Positions 20,814 through 31,637 of a stretch of 64,000 bases of DNA are shown piece after piece. Positions within the stretch are counted from its first letter, which is position 1, and every line of letters starts with the position of its first letter. Origin of the DNA: Aculops lycopersici (lineage: Eukaryota > Arthropoda > Arachnida > Trombidiformes > Eriophyidae); NCBI GenBank assembly GCA_015350385.1, contig WNKI01000001.1:9137800-9201799 (forward strand), in the 5' to 3' direction. Under the pieces are notes generated by a model that saw only the letters and a list, made by a program, of their open reading frames with translations, made no database searches and had not been told where the DNA came from. Both the position numbers and the translations under genes were made by a program.

Positions 20814-21751
20814 CTATGGCCCCTGACAAGCCGAGTGGCCGCCTGCACCGACGCCGCTTGTCGCTAGGCTCATGTTTGCGCTGGCCGAAGAGGTTGTCGC
20901 TGGGCCCAAGTGTGTGGTTGGCGGGAAGATGCACGGCAAATTGGATGCAACTTGGTGCTGTTGGTTATTTGGATGATTGTGATTGTAGTTTAGATTGTTG
21001 TGGTGGTGCTGCGCCGCCGCCACCCCAAAGCCCATACCCAAAGCGTAGCGATGCTGTTGGGCGGCCATGAGCTGGCCATAGATCGAGGGCAACAGGAAGT
21101 TGGCGGCGGCCAGTGCGGCCACACTACTTGCTGCGCTCGTCGGCGACTGTTGGTGTTGATGTTGGTGGTGGAGGTGGCGGCCGCCGCCTGTGGTCATAGT
21201 GGCGGGCGTTGAGTGGATCGAGGAGGTTGGTGAAACTGAAGTGCTGTGTTGCGTATGATTGGCCGACGGTGGCGGCGCAACAGATGAGGCCATTAAATTG
21301 GAACTTTGGTACAGGTGAGGCCAAAAGTTGGTGACTGCCGAAGGGGTGACGGCCACTGGATGTTGTCCAATGCTCAGCGACGACGATGACGACGACGACG
21401 ACGACGACGACGATGGCAACGATGATGATGATGTCGGCGATGATTGCGGAATGAATGTTTGAGTCGTGGGCGCAACGAGTCCGCGGCGACCTGTTGATGA
21501 AGGTTGCAGCGGCGGGCGAGTGCCTAGGGAGGCCGCGTTTGCTATGGCCACTGCTCTAGAGTAACTAGAGGCGGCCAGCCGCTGGGAGGTCGCTGCTACA
21601 GCCGCCGTCGCCGCATTAGACACAGCCACAGGTGGCCAGTGTTGAGTTGGTGGCACGAAATTATTTTTGGTTGTTAGCGAGTGATTATTGCCAATCATTT
21701 GATCTATGCATCGACTTGTTGCTTGAATCAGCTGCTTGCTACTGTTCTGTC

Positions 21752-21782
<31 letters not shown>

Positions 21783-22727
21783 ACCACAACTAGACTGACG
21801 CTTGTATCGCTTGCGACGCCTCAAAAAACTTCCATTGTCGAACATGTCCTCCGACTGCGGATCCAAACACCAGTAGCTCCCTTTGCCGGGGTTTCCGGGT
21901 TCGCGCGACAACTTGACGAAGCAATCGTTCAGCGATAGGTTGTGCCTAATGCTATTCTGCCAAAGCGGATACTTGTCCTTGTAGTAGGGGAAACGAGCGC
22001 GAATAAAATCGCAAATTCCCGCCAGAGTTGCCCTTCGTTCCTTTGATTGAAGAATGGCCATGGTAATGAGAGCAATGTATGAGTATGGAGGCTTCTGGTG
22101 GAGGCTTCGTTTCTTGTCGTCGCATTTCATTGCTGAGATCTTTTTCCTTTCCGGTTGCAGGTAAGCGCTTGTTTGTTGCTTCTCTGGAACAACAGAAGCA
22201 GGTGATGGTTTGTGGGCTTGTAGTTGTTGCTGTTGCTGTTGCTGTCGATGTTGTGTTGTTACAACATGATGCTGATTTGATTGTGATCTTGGCGAGATGG
22301 TGAAAGCCGATTGGGCTGCTGAGATCTGGTGGTTAGTGTATCCGTGTTCCCGAGCTTGCGACTTCAATTTAAACCCTACACTTGAGTCAGAGTATTCAAA
22401 CGTTGGGCTTGTGGTCAGACTTGATGACGACGGCGAGTGTTCGGTGATTATATTGCATTTAATCATATTACCATGATGATCTTTGGTTGACTCGGGGTTT
22501 GAATCTTCGTCAATTGAAATAATTTCCTCGTCGCTATTGGAATTCTCATTTAAATCATCAAACTCCCGACTCAAGCGACTATCGTCACCTGACTTTTCCA
22601 TTTTTGCAAAGATTTTTCTCTCATTTAAACTAAAACTTGACTCTCCCTCGAAAGTGTGGCTCTCGAAATCCTCGAATTCCCTCCAAATTGATACCATTTT
22701 TCTCCCTGTGTTTTTCTTTCTCCTCAT
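20814..22727 (-). CDS. FoxD: Forkhead transcription factor, FoxD class
   Basis: A 637-residue nuclear DNA-binding protein. The forkhead domain spans about residues 211-305, opening with KPPYSYIALITMAILQS and containing WQNSIRHNLSLNDCFVK (recognition helix) and PREPGNPGKGSYW-type wing sequence written here as REPGNPGKGSYWCLD. The wing 2 block DPQSEDMFDNGSFLRRRKRY is characteristic of FoxD (Drosophila fd59A class) rather than FoxB, FoxC or FoxG. The N-terminal third is acidic and Ser-rich, with a Gln run. The C-terminal half carries Ser, Ala and His runs typical of developmental regulators. It is intronless. FoxD proteins act in neural and mesodermal patterning and usually as repressors. The flanking 4-kb upstream DNA is probably regulatory. 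Class assignment is from motif comparison by eye. Confidence 0.9.
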
Positions 22728-22780
22728 TCGCTCCTCGCGAAGTGAGTGTTAAACTAAACTAAACTTTTTGCCTCGCGTCC

Positions 22781-22790
22781 ACTATATAAA
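22781..22790 (-). promoter_or_regulatory. TATA-like box upstream of FoxD
   Basis: On the minus strand the sequence reads TTTATATAGT, about 55-60 bases upstream of the FoxD ATG. That would place initiation near 22755-22760 and give a short leader. No strong initiator was seen. Confidence 0.35.
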
Positions 22791-24796
22791 CACACATCAC
22801 TCAAGTCGTTTGACTTGAATGAACTCCCAACATTAATGGACTGACACTCTCGCTTTTGCTCTCTTTCTAGCTATAGAGCTCGAATACGCACCTATAGCCT
22901 GGGGGGCAGCCGTGTAAACATGAGACTTCAGCTGAGAGGCGCGAGAGTGATGATCTTTTAACGCGCACAAACACATCGGCAAAAAGGCAGCGGCGGTACA
23001 ATTGAATACAATTGATGCGACTGGTTGCGGGGGAATTTGCTCACTTTGAGCAGCCTGGTTGCGCACTCGCGCCTGCGCACTTTTTACTAAATGCAAAATG
23101 TGATTTGTTGTGATTAAACAAATTTGCCTTGCTTGCTGTTAAAGTGGCCGAGTATTCTGTTCTCTTTGATCGTTTGTCGTCTAGCATCAAAGTCTCTACG
23201 GTTACAGTTGCGTTTGTGGCGAAAAACTGCAACTGTGCTTATGATTCGACTTTGACGCTATCACAAAACGCTCGAGCAAATCTTGCCAGAGAGGCTCGCC
23301 AACATTTCCGCCCAATTGAGCGCTCAATTGTCAAAAGGAGTCTCATTAGAGGTGGTGCTGGCTCTTTCATTTTTGCGACAATTTTTGAGCTAACACTCAG
23401 TCAGTCATGATAATTTTCCATCTTGTTTGCTATTGCTCTCGCACTCAATGCGACCTCTTGCATTGCTTGAAGGTGAGAGGAGAAACTCACTTAATGCGCG
23501 CGGATAACAACTAAAGAAAAGAACTCGCTCAGGACTGTGAGTGACACTTAGTTTGGCATATAGAAGTCGTCGCAATACGTTTGCCACCTTCTATAGTAGA
23601 CTGCTCATCGCAACAGAGAGAAAGAGAGAGGTTAATTTGAGCATTCAACTAGGCAAACATGTTCTGGCTGCATTTTGCATACATGTACATGAGTTGCTAT
23701 TGTAGGAGCCAAATCTCCTGCCTAAATCTCTCTAAATCTCTAGCAGGCTAACCGTTTCAAGTTTTCACAGTTCACTGAGAAAACTACATCGAATGTTCAG
23801 TTGTTTTCTTGCTCATTTGGTAGTTTTAGATGGTGTTGTTGTTGGTGGTGGTGGTAGTGTTGTTGTTGTTTGTGGCTTTGGTTTTGGAAAACGTGGAGAA
23901 AATCCAAAGAAAAAGGTGCAAATTTGAGCACAAATGAGCAACAGAGCTTAAGAAAATTGTCATGATTATTAGGCCCAAAGCTTGCTTTACTTTTTCCTCT
24001 CATTCTTATCTCTTGCTTATTCTTCTCTCTGTTATGCTGGAAAACTGCTGTTGATGTAGACGTAAAAACTAAACATCCGCCAGCTTGAGTTCGAGATTAC
24101 AAAACCACACACATGAAACTTAATCCCTGAGGTTTTGTTTGCTGGAAGAAGGAGACGAAGAAGAAGAAGAAGAGGCAACGAAGGGAGTGGACAAATTAAG
24201 CCAAAGCTGAGTTTTCGCAGCAACCGGATGTGTCATCAGCCGTGGAGTTTGAAATTGACGACAAGAGTGCAAAATTTTACAAGAGGCGTGAATTCTAACA
24301 CCAAAATCTTTGTGTGTGGCTAGCGGCCATAGAGTAGTCGTCAGCCAATATGGCTGACCGTTATTATCTCAAGCTCGCACCTTTGTGCCACATTATTATT
24401 GCTACCACCACTACCACTACTACACTATTAAATGTAACTGATATCGCCATATTGATTGATGAGTTGGTTGAAATTTAAACGCCGATAGACGTCACAAACG
24501 TTTGGAGTTTGTACAAGTGATATCAAAATGAAACACTGATACTGCGGATCTGTTTGTGGGTCGCCGGTTTGCTCGCCTCAAGTTGTTGCAGTTTCAGTTG
24601 TTATCATTTCAAATTGATTTGAATCTGGCGCTCGCCTGTCAACACTCCACTAAATTCAATAGACTCAACTCGTCGTCGCCACTGCCGCTCACATCAAAGC
24701 CAACTTGTCGCCTTTGGTCAGTTGACAAAATGGACCATTGAAATGGTTGCGCTCCAGTGGCCAGTGATAGTATTAGTATCGGTCCGGTTAGTTGTG

Positions 24797-24843
24797 TATT
24801 AGTATTGGTATTATTAGTATTAGTATTAGTATTAGTATTAGTG
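24797..24843. repeat. (ATTAGT)n hexanucleotide array
   Basis: About seven units of TATTAG/ATTAGT, slightly degenerate at the left end. It is not the arthropod telomere unit TTAGG. Probably an ordinary minisatellite. Confidence 0.8.
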
Positions 24844-25064
24844 GTCATTGCTGCACTGCTGTTGCTATTGCTGCTGCTGCTGCTGAACTCAAACAATCAG
24901 GACTCAAAACGGGAGAAGCCAGTGGGATGATAAGAGTGTTTGCGCTTTGGATAACAATAACACGAGAATCTGTGGCCACAAATCGCCACTCGCAACTCGC
25001 GACGACAAAACCTCGCGGCTCGAGTTTATTAATTTTCTCTCCCACTCGCCCAGTTTGCTAGTCC

Positions 25065-25066
<2 letters not shown>

Positions 25067-25098
<32 letters not shown>
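25067..25098. repeat. (CT)n dinucleotide tract
   Basis: About sixteen CT units in gene-free DNA upstream of FoxD. Confidence 0.9.
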
Positions 25099-25103
<5 letters not shown>

Positions 25104-25748
25104 ATACCAGATATACTAGTGTATAAATGGGCCGACACAAATGGAGAAAAGGAGTGCAAGTGCAAATAGAGAGCAAACGTCGCGCGCGTTGCTTTTGTGA
25201 GCTCGAAATGTTGGCGGTGACATAGTGACAAACACAAAGGAGACGACAGATAGAGTTTTTCTCTCCCTCTTCCTTTTCCTTGTTCTGTTTGTTTGTCTGT
25301 CAACCAAATGAGAGAGCCAATTTATTTCCTTTCGCCCAGAGGAGAGATACAGACAGAAATGAATAGTCCTCTTGCCGCTGCTCTTATATTCAGTATCTTG
25401 TCTTTTTATTCTCCAAGCTGGAGGCAAATTCTCTCCATCCTCTTCGATGTCGCCCAAAAGTCTGGCCAACCTTCTTGCTCTCTCTCCCTATTGCTCGTCG
25501 TCCAGCGACAGGACAGTCAATTTGTTAAATGGTTTTCGCGGTTTCCCTCTTCTCTTTGCTTGTAACTTAGCAAACTGGCGGCATGAGTGCAAAGAACCAT
25601 TCCAAATGCTCACTTTGCAAACCGTCATTTTGATTCACTGTGTTTATTCAAATAAGAAATCATTTTTCTTGTTAGCTACTGCTCACTTCACTCCACTCCA
25701 CTCCACTGGTAGTTCGCACAACATACTTGTGTCAGAACATCAATAGCA

Positions 25749-25773
25749 AGAGAGAGAGAGAGAGAGAGAGAGA
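25749..25773. repeat. (AG)n dinucleotide tract
   Basis: About twelve AG units in the same gene-free region. Confidence 0.9.
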
Positions 25774-26818
25774 CGACAATTTGCGCCGCTTAGCGCTACC
25801 ACTACATGAGCATCACGAAATCATGCGAATCTAAGTAGAAGTAGAAGTAGGAGTAGAGGCTCAACTGGCGAATCTATATACTTCTATTTGCGCTGGTGAT
25901 TTTTGCGCAAGTTGATAATGTTACTCCGCTTGCTCACTTTATTTATGACAACATCATGACATAAACTTACTACTAATATATCGACGTAAAGAAGCAAACT
26001 AGAGTACAGTGGCTAGCGGCAAGAGTATAGTTGGATGTGTGAGTCTTACTCAGTGTGTAATAATAAATCACAACCAACTAAAGGCACACACACACGCACA
26101 CGCACACCAAACTCTCCTCCAATTGCTCTTTTGCTCATTGAGTATATAAAGTGAATGAAAATATCCACTTCCAGCGTCGCTGTTTGTGCGCCTCGAGGCG
26201 AAAAATTGCGGCCACTTTGTCGGCCAAAGTGACAAACTTCTACTCATTCTATCACTCGCCTATTCAAATCTTAGTCGTAGTTTGTAACGTTGAAAGTAGA
26301 TATATATTAAAGAAACGATTGGCGGCGCGGCGCCTAATAGTCTGGTGGAGAGAAGTAAATGTTCAATAGTTTCTCAAAATGTGACAAGCAAATAGTTAGC
26401 TGTCCGCTGCCTTTACGCTGTTCATTTAATTTAAATACTCAAGTCGTTCCAGTTTCTTCTCAGTTATTTTCTAGTGATGCTAGTGGTAACTGGGTAAGTA
26501 AACACCGCAAAATGATCCTGGACTACCAAGAAGCAGCAAGCTAAAACTAGACGACCGAGGCGACGATTAATTAAGTGGCCTCCTCTATATGTATTCTATA
26601 AAAACACGCTTGTCCATTTGTGGCGCCACTCTTTTTATCATCATCATCATCATTACAAACATTTCTTTCGTTTATTTGGCAACTTGGGACGCTCTTCTAT
26701 ATTGCACATGATAAATAATAACATACAATTTTGTTTCTCCCCTCACTATCCGCTAACTCTCGCCACTTTGTACCATCTGATCAAAATCTTCAATTATCTG
26801 TTGCAACAAGGTATCGAG

Positions 26819-26824
26819 TTTAAT
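26819..26824 (-). terminator. ATTAAA poly(A) signal overlapping the alpha-glucosidase stop codon
   Basis: On the minus strand the last codons read AATATTAAAC. The TAA within ATTAAA is the stop codon, giving a potentially minimal 3' UTR. Confidence 0.4.
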
Positions 26825-28667
26825 ATTGAATCAATGCAGCTTGAGCTGGCTCCAAAGTCAAGTTGCTCAGTTCGACCTTTCTCCCTATAGCCAGCGGCGA
26901 GTCCCTCCTGATTCCTACAATATTCGAGAGAATAACCCTGCCACTTGTTGGCGGCTGCAGTGTCTCGTGACGAAGGATTGACTTCTCTTCCAGTTCCAAC
27001 TCCACCATTGCCGGCCGTTCGCCTAAATTAGCCACCAGCAGGATGCTTCCCCGTTTCTTGTGAGTTCTGGACATGGCAAAGACTTGCGAGTTTTTGGAAT
27101 GAAAGAAGACCAAGTCGCCAAAGACAAAGATATCCAGTTCGTCTTGGCGAATCTTTTGCAAGGTGAGAAATTGTTGCAAATCGTTGTTATCCTTTCTCGC
27201 CAACAGCGCTTTAACATTCTGAGTTTTACTATCCTCCTCGAGTGGCAACCAAATGGAACTGTTGGTCGAGAATCCACCCGAAGGCTCACTGTCGTCCCAA
27301 GCAATCGAAGACCTTTCGCCCAAGCGCGACGACTCGCCCTCGTCGAGGGTCCTCTGGGGGATATTTTTCTTTGGCACATCAGACATGCCCAGCTCGTCGC
27401 CGTAATAATTAACAGGTACACCTGGCGACATGTAAGCGAGCCACTTGAACAACTGTCTGTACTGGTCGCCAACGCGATTTGGAACTCGCGGATTGTCATG
27501 GTTGCCGGTGACCCAAACGATCCAGGGCGAGATGGCGCCATGCTCGTCGGGGAAACCCAACTCTCTCGTGGGTAAAAGGAATTTTTTGATTGTTTCCTCA
27601 ACATGACTCGGCGACCAATTGGTCCTGTTGATATCAACCAATAGCTCGAAGTTAAATGGCATATTTGCAAAGGGAGTCTCTGGATCTGGTCCATAAAATT
27701 CCAATAACTTTGGAATGGCAGCATAAGCCTCGGTAATGATAACCTTATTGTATTGGCCACCGAACTCCGGTTCATTAATCACATCTTGCCAATCTTTAAC
27801 AATCTTTGCGCTATCGTACAACGAGCGAGTATAAATGTGATCCAATCTATCGGCCGGATCCTGGCCCCTTTGCCAATCTCTATTTGGCGGCTCGTCTCTC
27901 AATTGTTCGTCCTCAATCAGGTATATGGCCGAGTCAACACGGAGGCCGTCGGCGCCACGACGCAACCAAAACCTAGCGATCTCCTTGAACTCCTCGCGCA
28001 CCCTTGGATTGCGGAAATTTAAATCAGGTTGCTCAGGTAAAAATTGGTGTAGGTAAAACTCCTTGCGCAACTCGCTCCAAGTCCAAGCTGGACCGCCGCC
28101 AAACACCGAGATCCAATTGCTGGGATATCTCCCCTCGTATCTCGTTGAGTTTGACCAAACATAATAGTCCTTGTACTTGCCACATCTTTTGGGCTCAACT
28201 AAAGCGCGCTCCGAACACTTGAACCATTCGTGCAAATTCGACGAGTGGTTCGGAACAAAGTCCACAACCATTCTCATGCCTCGCTTATGTAACTCGGCAA
28301 TTAGATCGTCAAAATCCTTCATGGTTCCAAACCTTGAATCGACCTCGAGAAAGTTTGATATATCATAACCTCCATCCTTCATTGGCGAAGTGTAAAATGG
28401 GGCCATTAGAATAGTTCCAACTCCCACCTTTTCCAAATAATCCAAACGCTCAATAACTCCGCGCAAATCTCCATTTCCATCGCCATTTGAATCCTGGAAG
28501 GATCTCAGGTAAATGTGATAAAAGTTGCTCTTTTTCCACCACTGCAATCCCCTCAAGTCCTCCTTTGAACTGGTGGTGCTTTTTGATGTCGAAACTATCA
28601 CAGTCAGAACCGTCAACACCAACACCAAGGCCGAAGCCAAGCAGGCGGCAAATTTAATATTCATCAT
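26820..28667 (-). CDS. Alpha-glucosidase (maltase), GH13 family
   Basis: A 615-residue glycoside hydrolase of the maltase A type, which releases glucose from maltose, sucrose or other alpha-glucosides. The first in-frame ATGs (28667 and 28664) directly precede a strong hydrophobic signal or anchor sequence; upstream in-frame sequence lacks an ATG, and a TATA box at 28735-28742 supports this start. The (beta/alpha)8 motifs are present: QWWKKSNFYHIYLRSFQDSN, DFVPNHSS, GLRVDSA with nucleophile D245, ITEAY with acid/base E313, and TGNHDNPR with D391. All three catalytic carboxylates are therefore intact, so it is likely an active enzyme rather than a transporter heavy chain (rBAT/4F2hc-like). Expected site: gut lumen or the cell surface if the N-terminal helix is uncleaved. 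The stop overlaps an ATTAAA signal. Confidence 0.95.
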   Translation of the reverse strand: MMNIKFAACLASALVLVLTVLTVIVSTSKSTTSSKEDLRGLQWWKKSNFYHIYLRSFQDSNGDGNGDLRGVIERLDYLEKVGVGTILMAPFYTSPMKDGGYDISNFLEVDSRFGTMKDFDDLIAELHKRGMRMVVDFVPNHSSNLHEWFKCSERALVEPKRCGKYKDYYVWSNSTRYEGRYPSNWISVFGGGPAWTWSELRKEFYLHQFLPEQPDLNFRNPRVREEFKEIARFWLRRGADGLRVDSAIYLIEDEQLRDEPPNRDWQRGQDPADRLDHIYTRSLYDSAKIVKDWQDVINEPEFGGQYNKVIITEAYAAIPKLLEFYGPDPETPFANMPFNFELLVDINRTNWSPSHVEETIKKFLLPTRELGFPDEHGAISPWIVWVTGNHDNPRVPNRVGDQYRQLFKWLAYMSPGVPVNYYGDELGMSDVPKKNIPQRTLDEGESSRLGERSSIAWDDSEPSGGFSTNSSIWLPLEEDSKTQNVKALLARKDNNDLQQFLTLQKIRQDELDIFVFGDLVFFHSKNSQVFAMSRTHKKRGSILLVANLGERPAMVELELEEKSILRHETLQPPTSGRVILSNIVGIRRDSPLAIGRKVELSNLTLEPAQAALIQY

Positions 28668-29690
28668 GTTGAATGTTGTAGGAATGACACTTGTTGTTGC
28701 AGCTTGATGCAAAACTTCCAAGCAATTGACGCAATTTTTATATTGATTTCTTCATTTATAACCTTTGAGGTTGTTGTCTACCGAAAGTTTTGTGTGCAGG
28801 CAAAGATTCGCTCTGCTAATAGGGATTGTTAAAATAAGTAAACAAAGAGCGGAGTAGCAAATAACTACCTGTTGTTATCACTGCTCACATCAAATTATAA
28901 TTTATACGCGCAAATTTACTGTGTTTTATCCACTGAGAGATGGGAAATCGAGTTTACCTGTTGCACTGAGAAGGTCGAGGAGAGCTTTTTACCCATCGAA
29001 CAAAGTGTTTGGAAGCCATCTGTCGCGGGAAGCTGAAAGTGTGCAGATAAAAGTGCGCCCAAAAATCACGAAGCCTCAGGGCGGATAGGACTCTCCAAAG
29101 GAGCAGTAAAGCAGCGGCAAGACTAATTGCGGTCCAAATGGAAGTTGTAAAATCTGTCTATGCAACTGCTTTATTGTGACATGTTATTAAGAGAGTGTTG
29201 CCCTGCTCACGTCCATCCCTGATGTTCTCAGTAGCTTTGTCATAAATTTTACGATAAATAGACGCGAGAGCTCCAACAATCATTAAGTGTCTATGCCAAC
29301 AGTCAAATTGAAACGAGAACTACAGACACATTGAATCCGCTAGACTACCTGGTGCCACTAGTGGGGTTATGGCATGAGTTTAAATGATTAGTGTGAAATC
29401 AAGTGTGCTTTGTTTTACCAGTTCTGATTTTCAGGTAGACGGCTTTTGACATTGCACAAGAGGTTAGCGTTGTTCATGACTCCACTGAGGTTATCATTAG
29501 CCTCGCTGACCGAGTGGGATTTAGAAGGTCGACAACTCGCCAGGCGGCGCCAACATCTAGAGCCTGAGGGATAACAATCCTTCTATTGAGGGAGATTGCA
29601 ACAAAGGCCACTATCAAGACGATATTATTATTACTATCATTATAAACTTTATTATGTAAAGAAAGATTCGGCTAGAGATTATCCGTCAAT
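28668..29690. other. Intergenic region, alpha-glucosidase promoter and GH18-like 3' flank
   Basis: One kilobase without a coding frame. The left end has the TATA box; the right end has a TTTATT (AATAAA on the minus strand) at 29648-29653, about 38 bases after the GH18-like stop codon. Confidence 0.55.
28735..28742 (-). promoter_or_regulatory. TATA box of the alpha-glucosidase gene
   Basis: On the minus strand the sequence reads TATAAAAA, about 68 bases upstream of the first ATG. Initiation about 30 bases downstream (near 28706-28712) would leave a leader of roughly 40 bases. Confidence 0.55.
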
Positions 29691-31637
29691 TCAAGACTTG
29701 AACTTAACTGGTTGTTGTTGGTGGTTCTGGTTTTGTGAGTTTGCTTCGGAGCTAATAAACTCGCTGGCCGCCTCGCACATTGCCCTGTGCAAGGGAAAGG
29801 ATTTGGGGTTTTTCAGGCTACTGTTGCTGGTGTCGTTGATGTAGGGAGCATAGCCATTGGCTTGATTTCTATCGGAGCCACTTGTTGTTTCTATTGGTGA
29901 ACCCAAATAGTCGTCGTTGTTTAGATTCCAACTCAGGTAACCGGCAAGCTGATTGCTGAGAATGTAATTGACCTTCTCCCTGACGCTCCGCGCGTTTTCA
30001 TAGGTGACCCAAGTGTAACCCTGGTCGGCTAGCAGGTAAGGCACGCGCGCTCGTTCATCGAATTCGACCACGGAATCCGATTTGGAAAGAAGCGATAAAA
30101 CCTCCCGGTAGCTAAGTGTATTCTCTTGCGTCACCTGAGAGGATTTAGTACCAACTGCCAGCGAGAAGGCAACTGGTTGGCTATTTTTAAATATCAATCT
30201 GTAAGCTCGAGCATAAGTTGCAATGCCAAAGACCAACTTCTCGGCAGGAATTTGCTCTTCTCTTATTAGTTTGTTTAATGTCCAACTCACTGATAGTTTG
30301 CCCAGAATTGGAACGTATGGCTCCACTATTGGCTCGAGGGGCGCGTTTGGCCCGGTAAATGGAGCGTAGGCTTTGAATAGGAAATAATCGAAGCTCATTA
30401 CGTTGAGCCAATCGCATAAGTTGGCCAATTGTCTCAACTCATAACTAGACCTCAATACACTCTCCTGTCCCGCAATTGCCACTGTCAACAGGTAAGCCTC
30501 AACCTCCTTCTTCACTCTGCTCACTAGCCGATCGTGTCTGAAGGTGGAGCCAACTTGATGTTGCTGCTGGGCCGTTTGTCTGGCATAGAAATTCTCCACT
30601 ATTGCTGAGCGGAGTTGTTGGCAAATTTTCGTTAGTCCTACGCGTTCGTATTCACGATTTACGATTAAATTAGAGGGAAAATTTGGAAATTGCCAGTCGA
30701 TATCTAGACCGTCCAGGTGATATGTTTGCAAGAACTCGATTGCATTGCGGGCAAACATTTGCCTAAACTCTGTGCTAGTGGACGCGCGCTGCAGAGCACT
30801 CTGTTGTGTGGCAGCCGGAGCGGCGCTTGTTGTTCCACTAACAGGTGGTTGTTGGCCGGCGCCACCATTTGCCTGGTTGTTGCTCAACTTGACGCTTGCA
30901 TTTGAAGCTTGACTTTCGTATTGCCACTGTCTTTGTTGTTGGCCACTGTTATAATAATTATTACTGCTACTCTGGAAACCGTTTCCCTGCTGCTGACTCT
31001 CGACCGCCGAATTCCTCACCGAGATCAGCACCTTCACCTCTGGAAATTGGCGCTTGAATTCAATGACATCCTTCAGGTGGATCAACTGATGCTCACTTGT
31101 AAGCTTCAGGTGGCCAGAGTGAGCGTCCACCTGAGCGTGCGACAAAATCAAGTCACTGCACAAACTTCCATCCACTTGTATGAGTCGCAGGATTTCCTTC
31201 TTCGTCGTGTCGTTGTCGTCATTATCATCATCTTGTCTTGGCAATTTGGATTCAATTGGCGAGTCCATGTGAAAGTAGGCGACGCGTTTGATGGGCGCCG
31301 AGCGCGTGCTTGTTTTGGTGGCGCCACCTTTCAATTGCCCATCTGACTGCAGGTAGGGCTGTTGTTGGAATTGTGGTTGCCGTTGTTGTTGCTGCTGCTG
31401 TGCCATCTGCTGGCCACCCGTAAAATTGTCAACCTTCTGCTTTGGAGATGGAGAGAAAAAGGTTGAGGCCGACGAGAGACGAATAATTTAACGCAGTTAG
31501 CTCTAGTGGTTTTAAAACTTTTGCTCTTTTCCTATCACATCTAGCGACACTAGACCACACACTACCGACTTCCGCTTGTTCTAGCTGAATAATCAACTTA
31601 CCTGCTGCTGCTGCTGCTGTTGGCTCTTGGTGGCCAT
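29691..31637 (-). CDS. GH18 chitinase-like protein without the catalytic glutamate (two exons)
   Basis: The main exon (29691-31436) encodes a GH18 barrel. The catalytic motif reads DGLDIDWQ, so the aspartates are kept but the proton-donor Glu is Gln (about residue 261 of the spliced product). The same change occurs in arthropod imaginal disc growth factors, implying a chitin- or glycan-binding or signalling role rather than hydrolysis. The first exon (31602-31637) has ATG in good context and encodes MATKSQ plus Gln codons. It ends at a perfect donor (CAG|GTAAGT). A pyrimidine-rich acceptor before 31436 joins it in phase zero, giving 593 residues. The N-terminus is Gln-rich and shows no signal peptide, which is odd for this family. 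Either an unseen leader exon exists or the protein is cytosolic. Neighbour: an alpha-glucosidase in the same orientation. Confidence 0.82.
31437..31601 (-). other. Short intron of the GH18-like gene
   Basis: A 165-base intron. The donor is GTAAGT at 31601; the acceptor TCTCCAAAGCAG ends at 31437 after a pyrimidine run. Splicing joins CAG to AAG in phase zero and keeps the frame open. An ATG inside exon 2 at 31406 would also give a near full-length product if the intron is retained. Confidence 0.7.

Larger units (their letters stand above)
22728..26819. other. 4-kb gene-free region upstream of FoxD
   Basis: No supported coding frame on either strand. It holds simple repeats: an ATTAGT hexamer array (24797-24843), a CT tract (25067-25098), an AG tract (25749-25773) and AAG and AGT runs. 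A TCAGCCA/TGGCTGA mini-palindrome lies near 24340. A large quiet flank beside a patterning factor suggests enhancers, but this is inference. Confidence 0.5.

Noticed and set aside
24797..24843. Possible telomere-like repeat
   Set aside because: The unit is ATTAGT, six bases, not TTAGG, and it is a short internal array.
30037..30056. String starting TAAGGCACGCG, resembling miR-124
   Set aside because: The match stops after 11 bases, lies antisense inside the GH18-like coding exon and has no hairpin partner.
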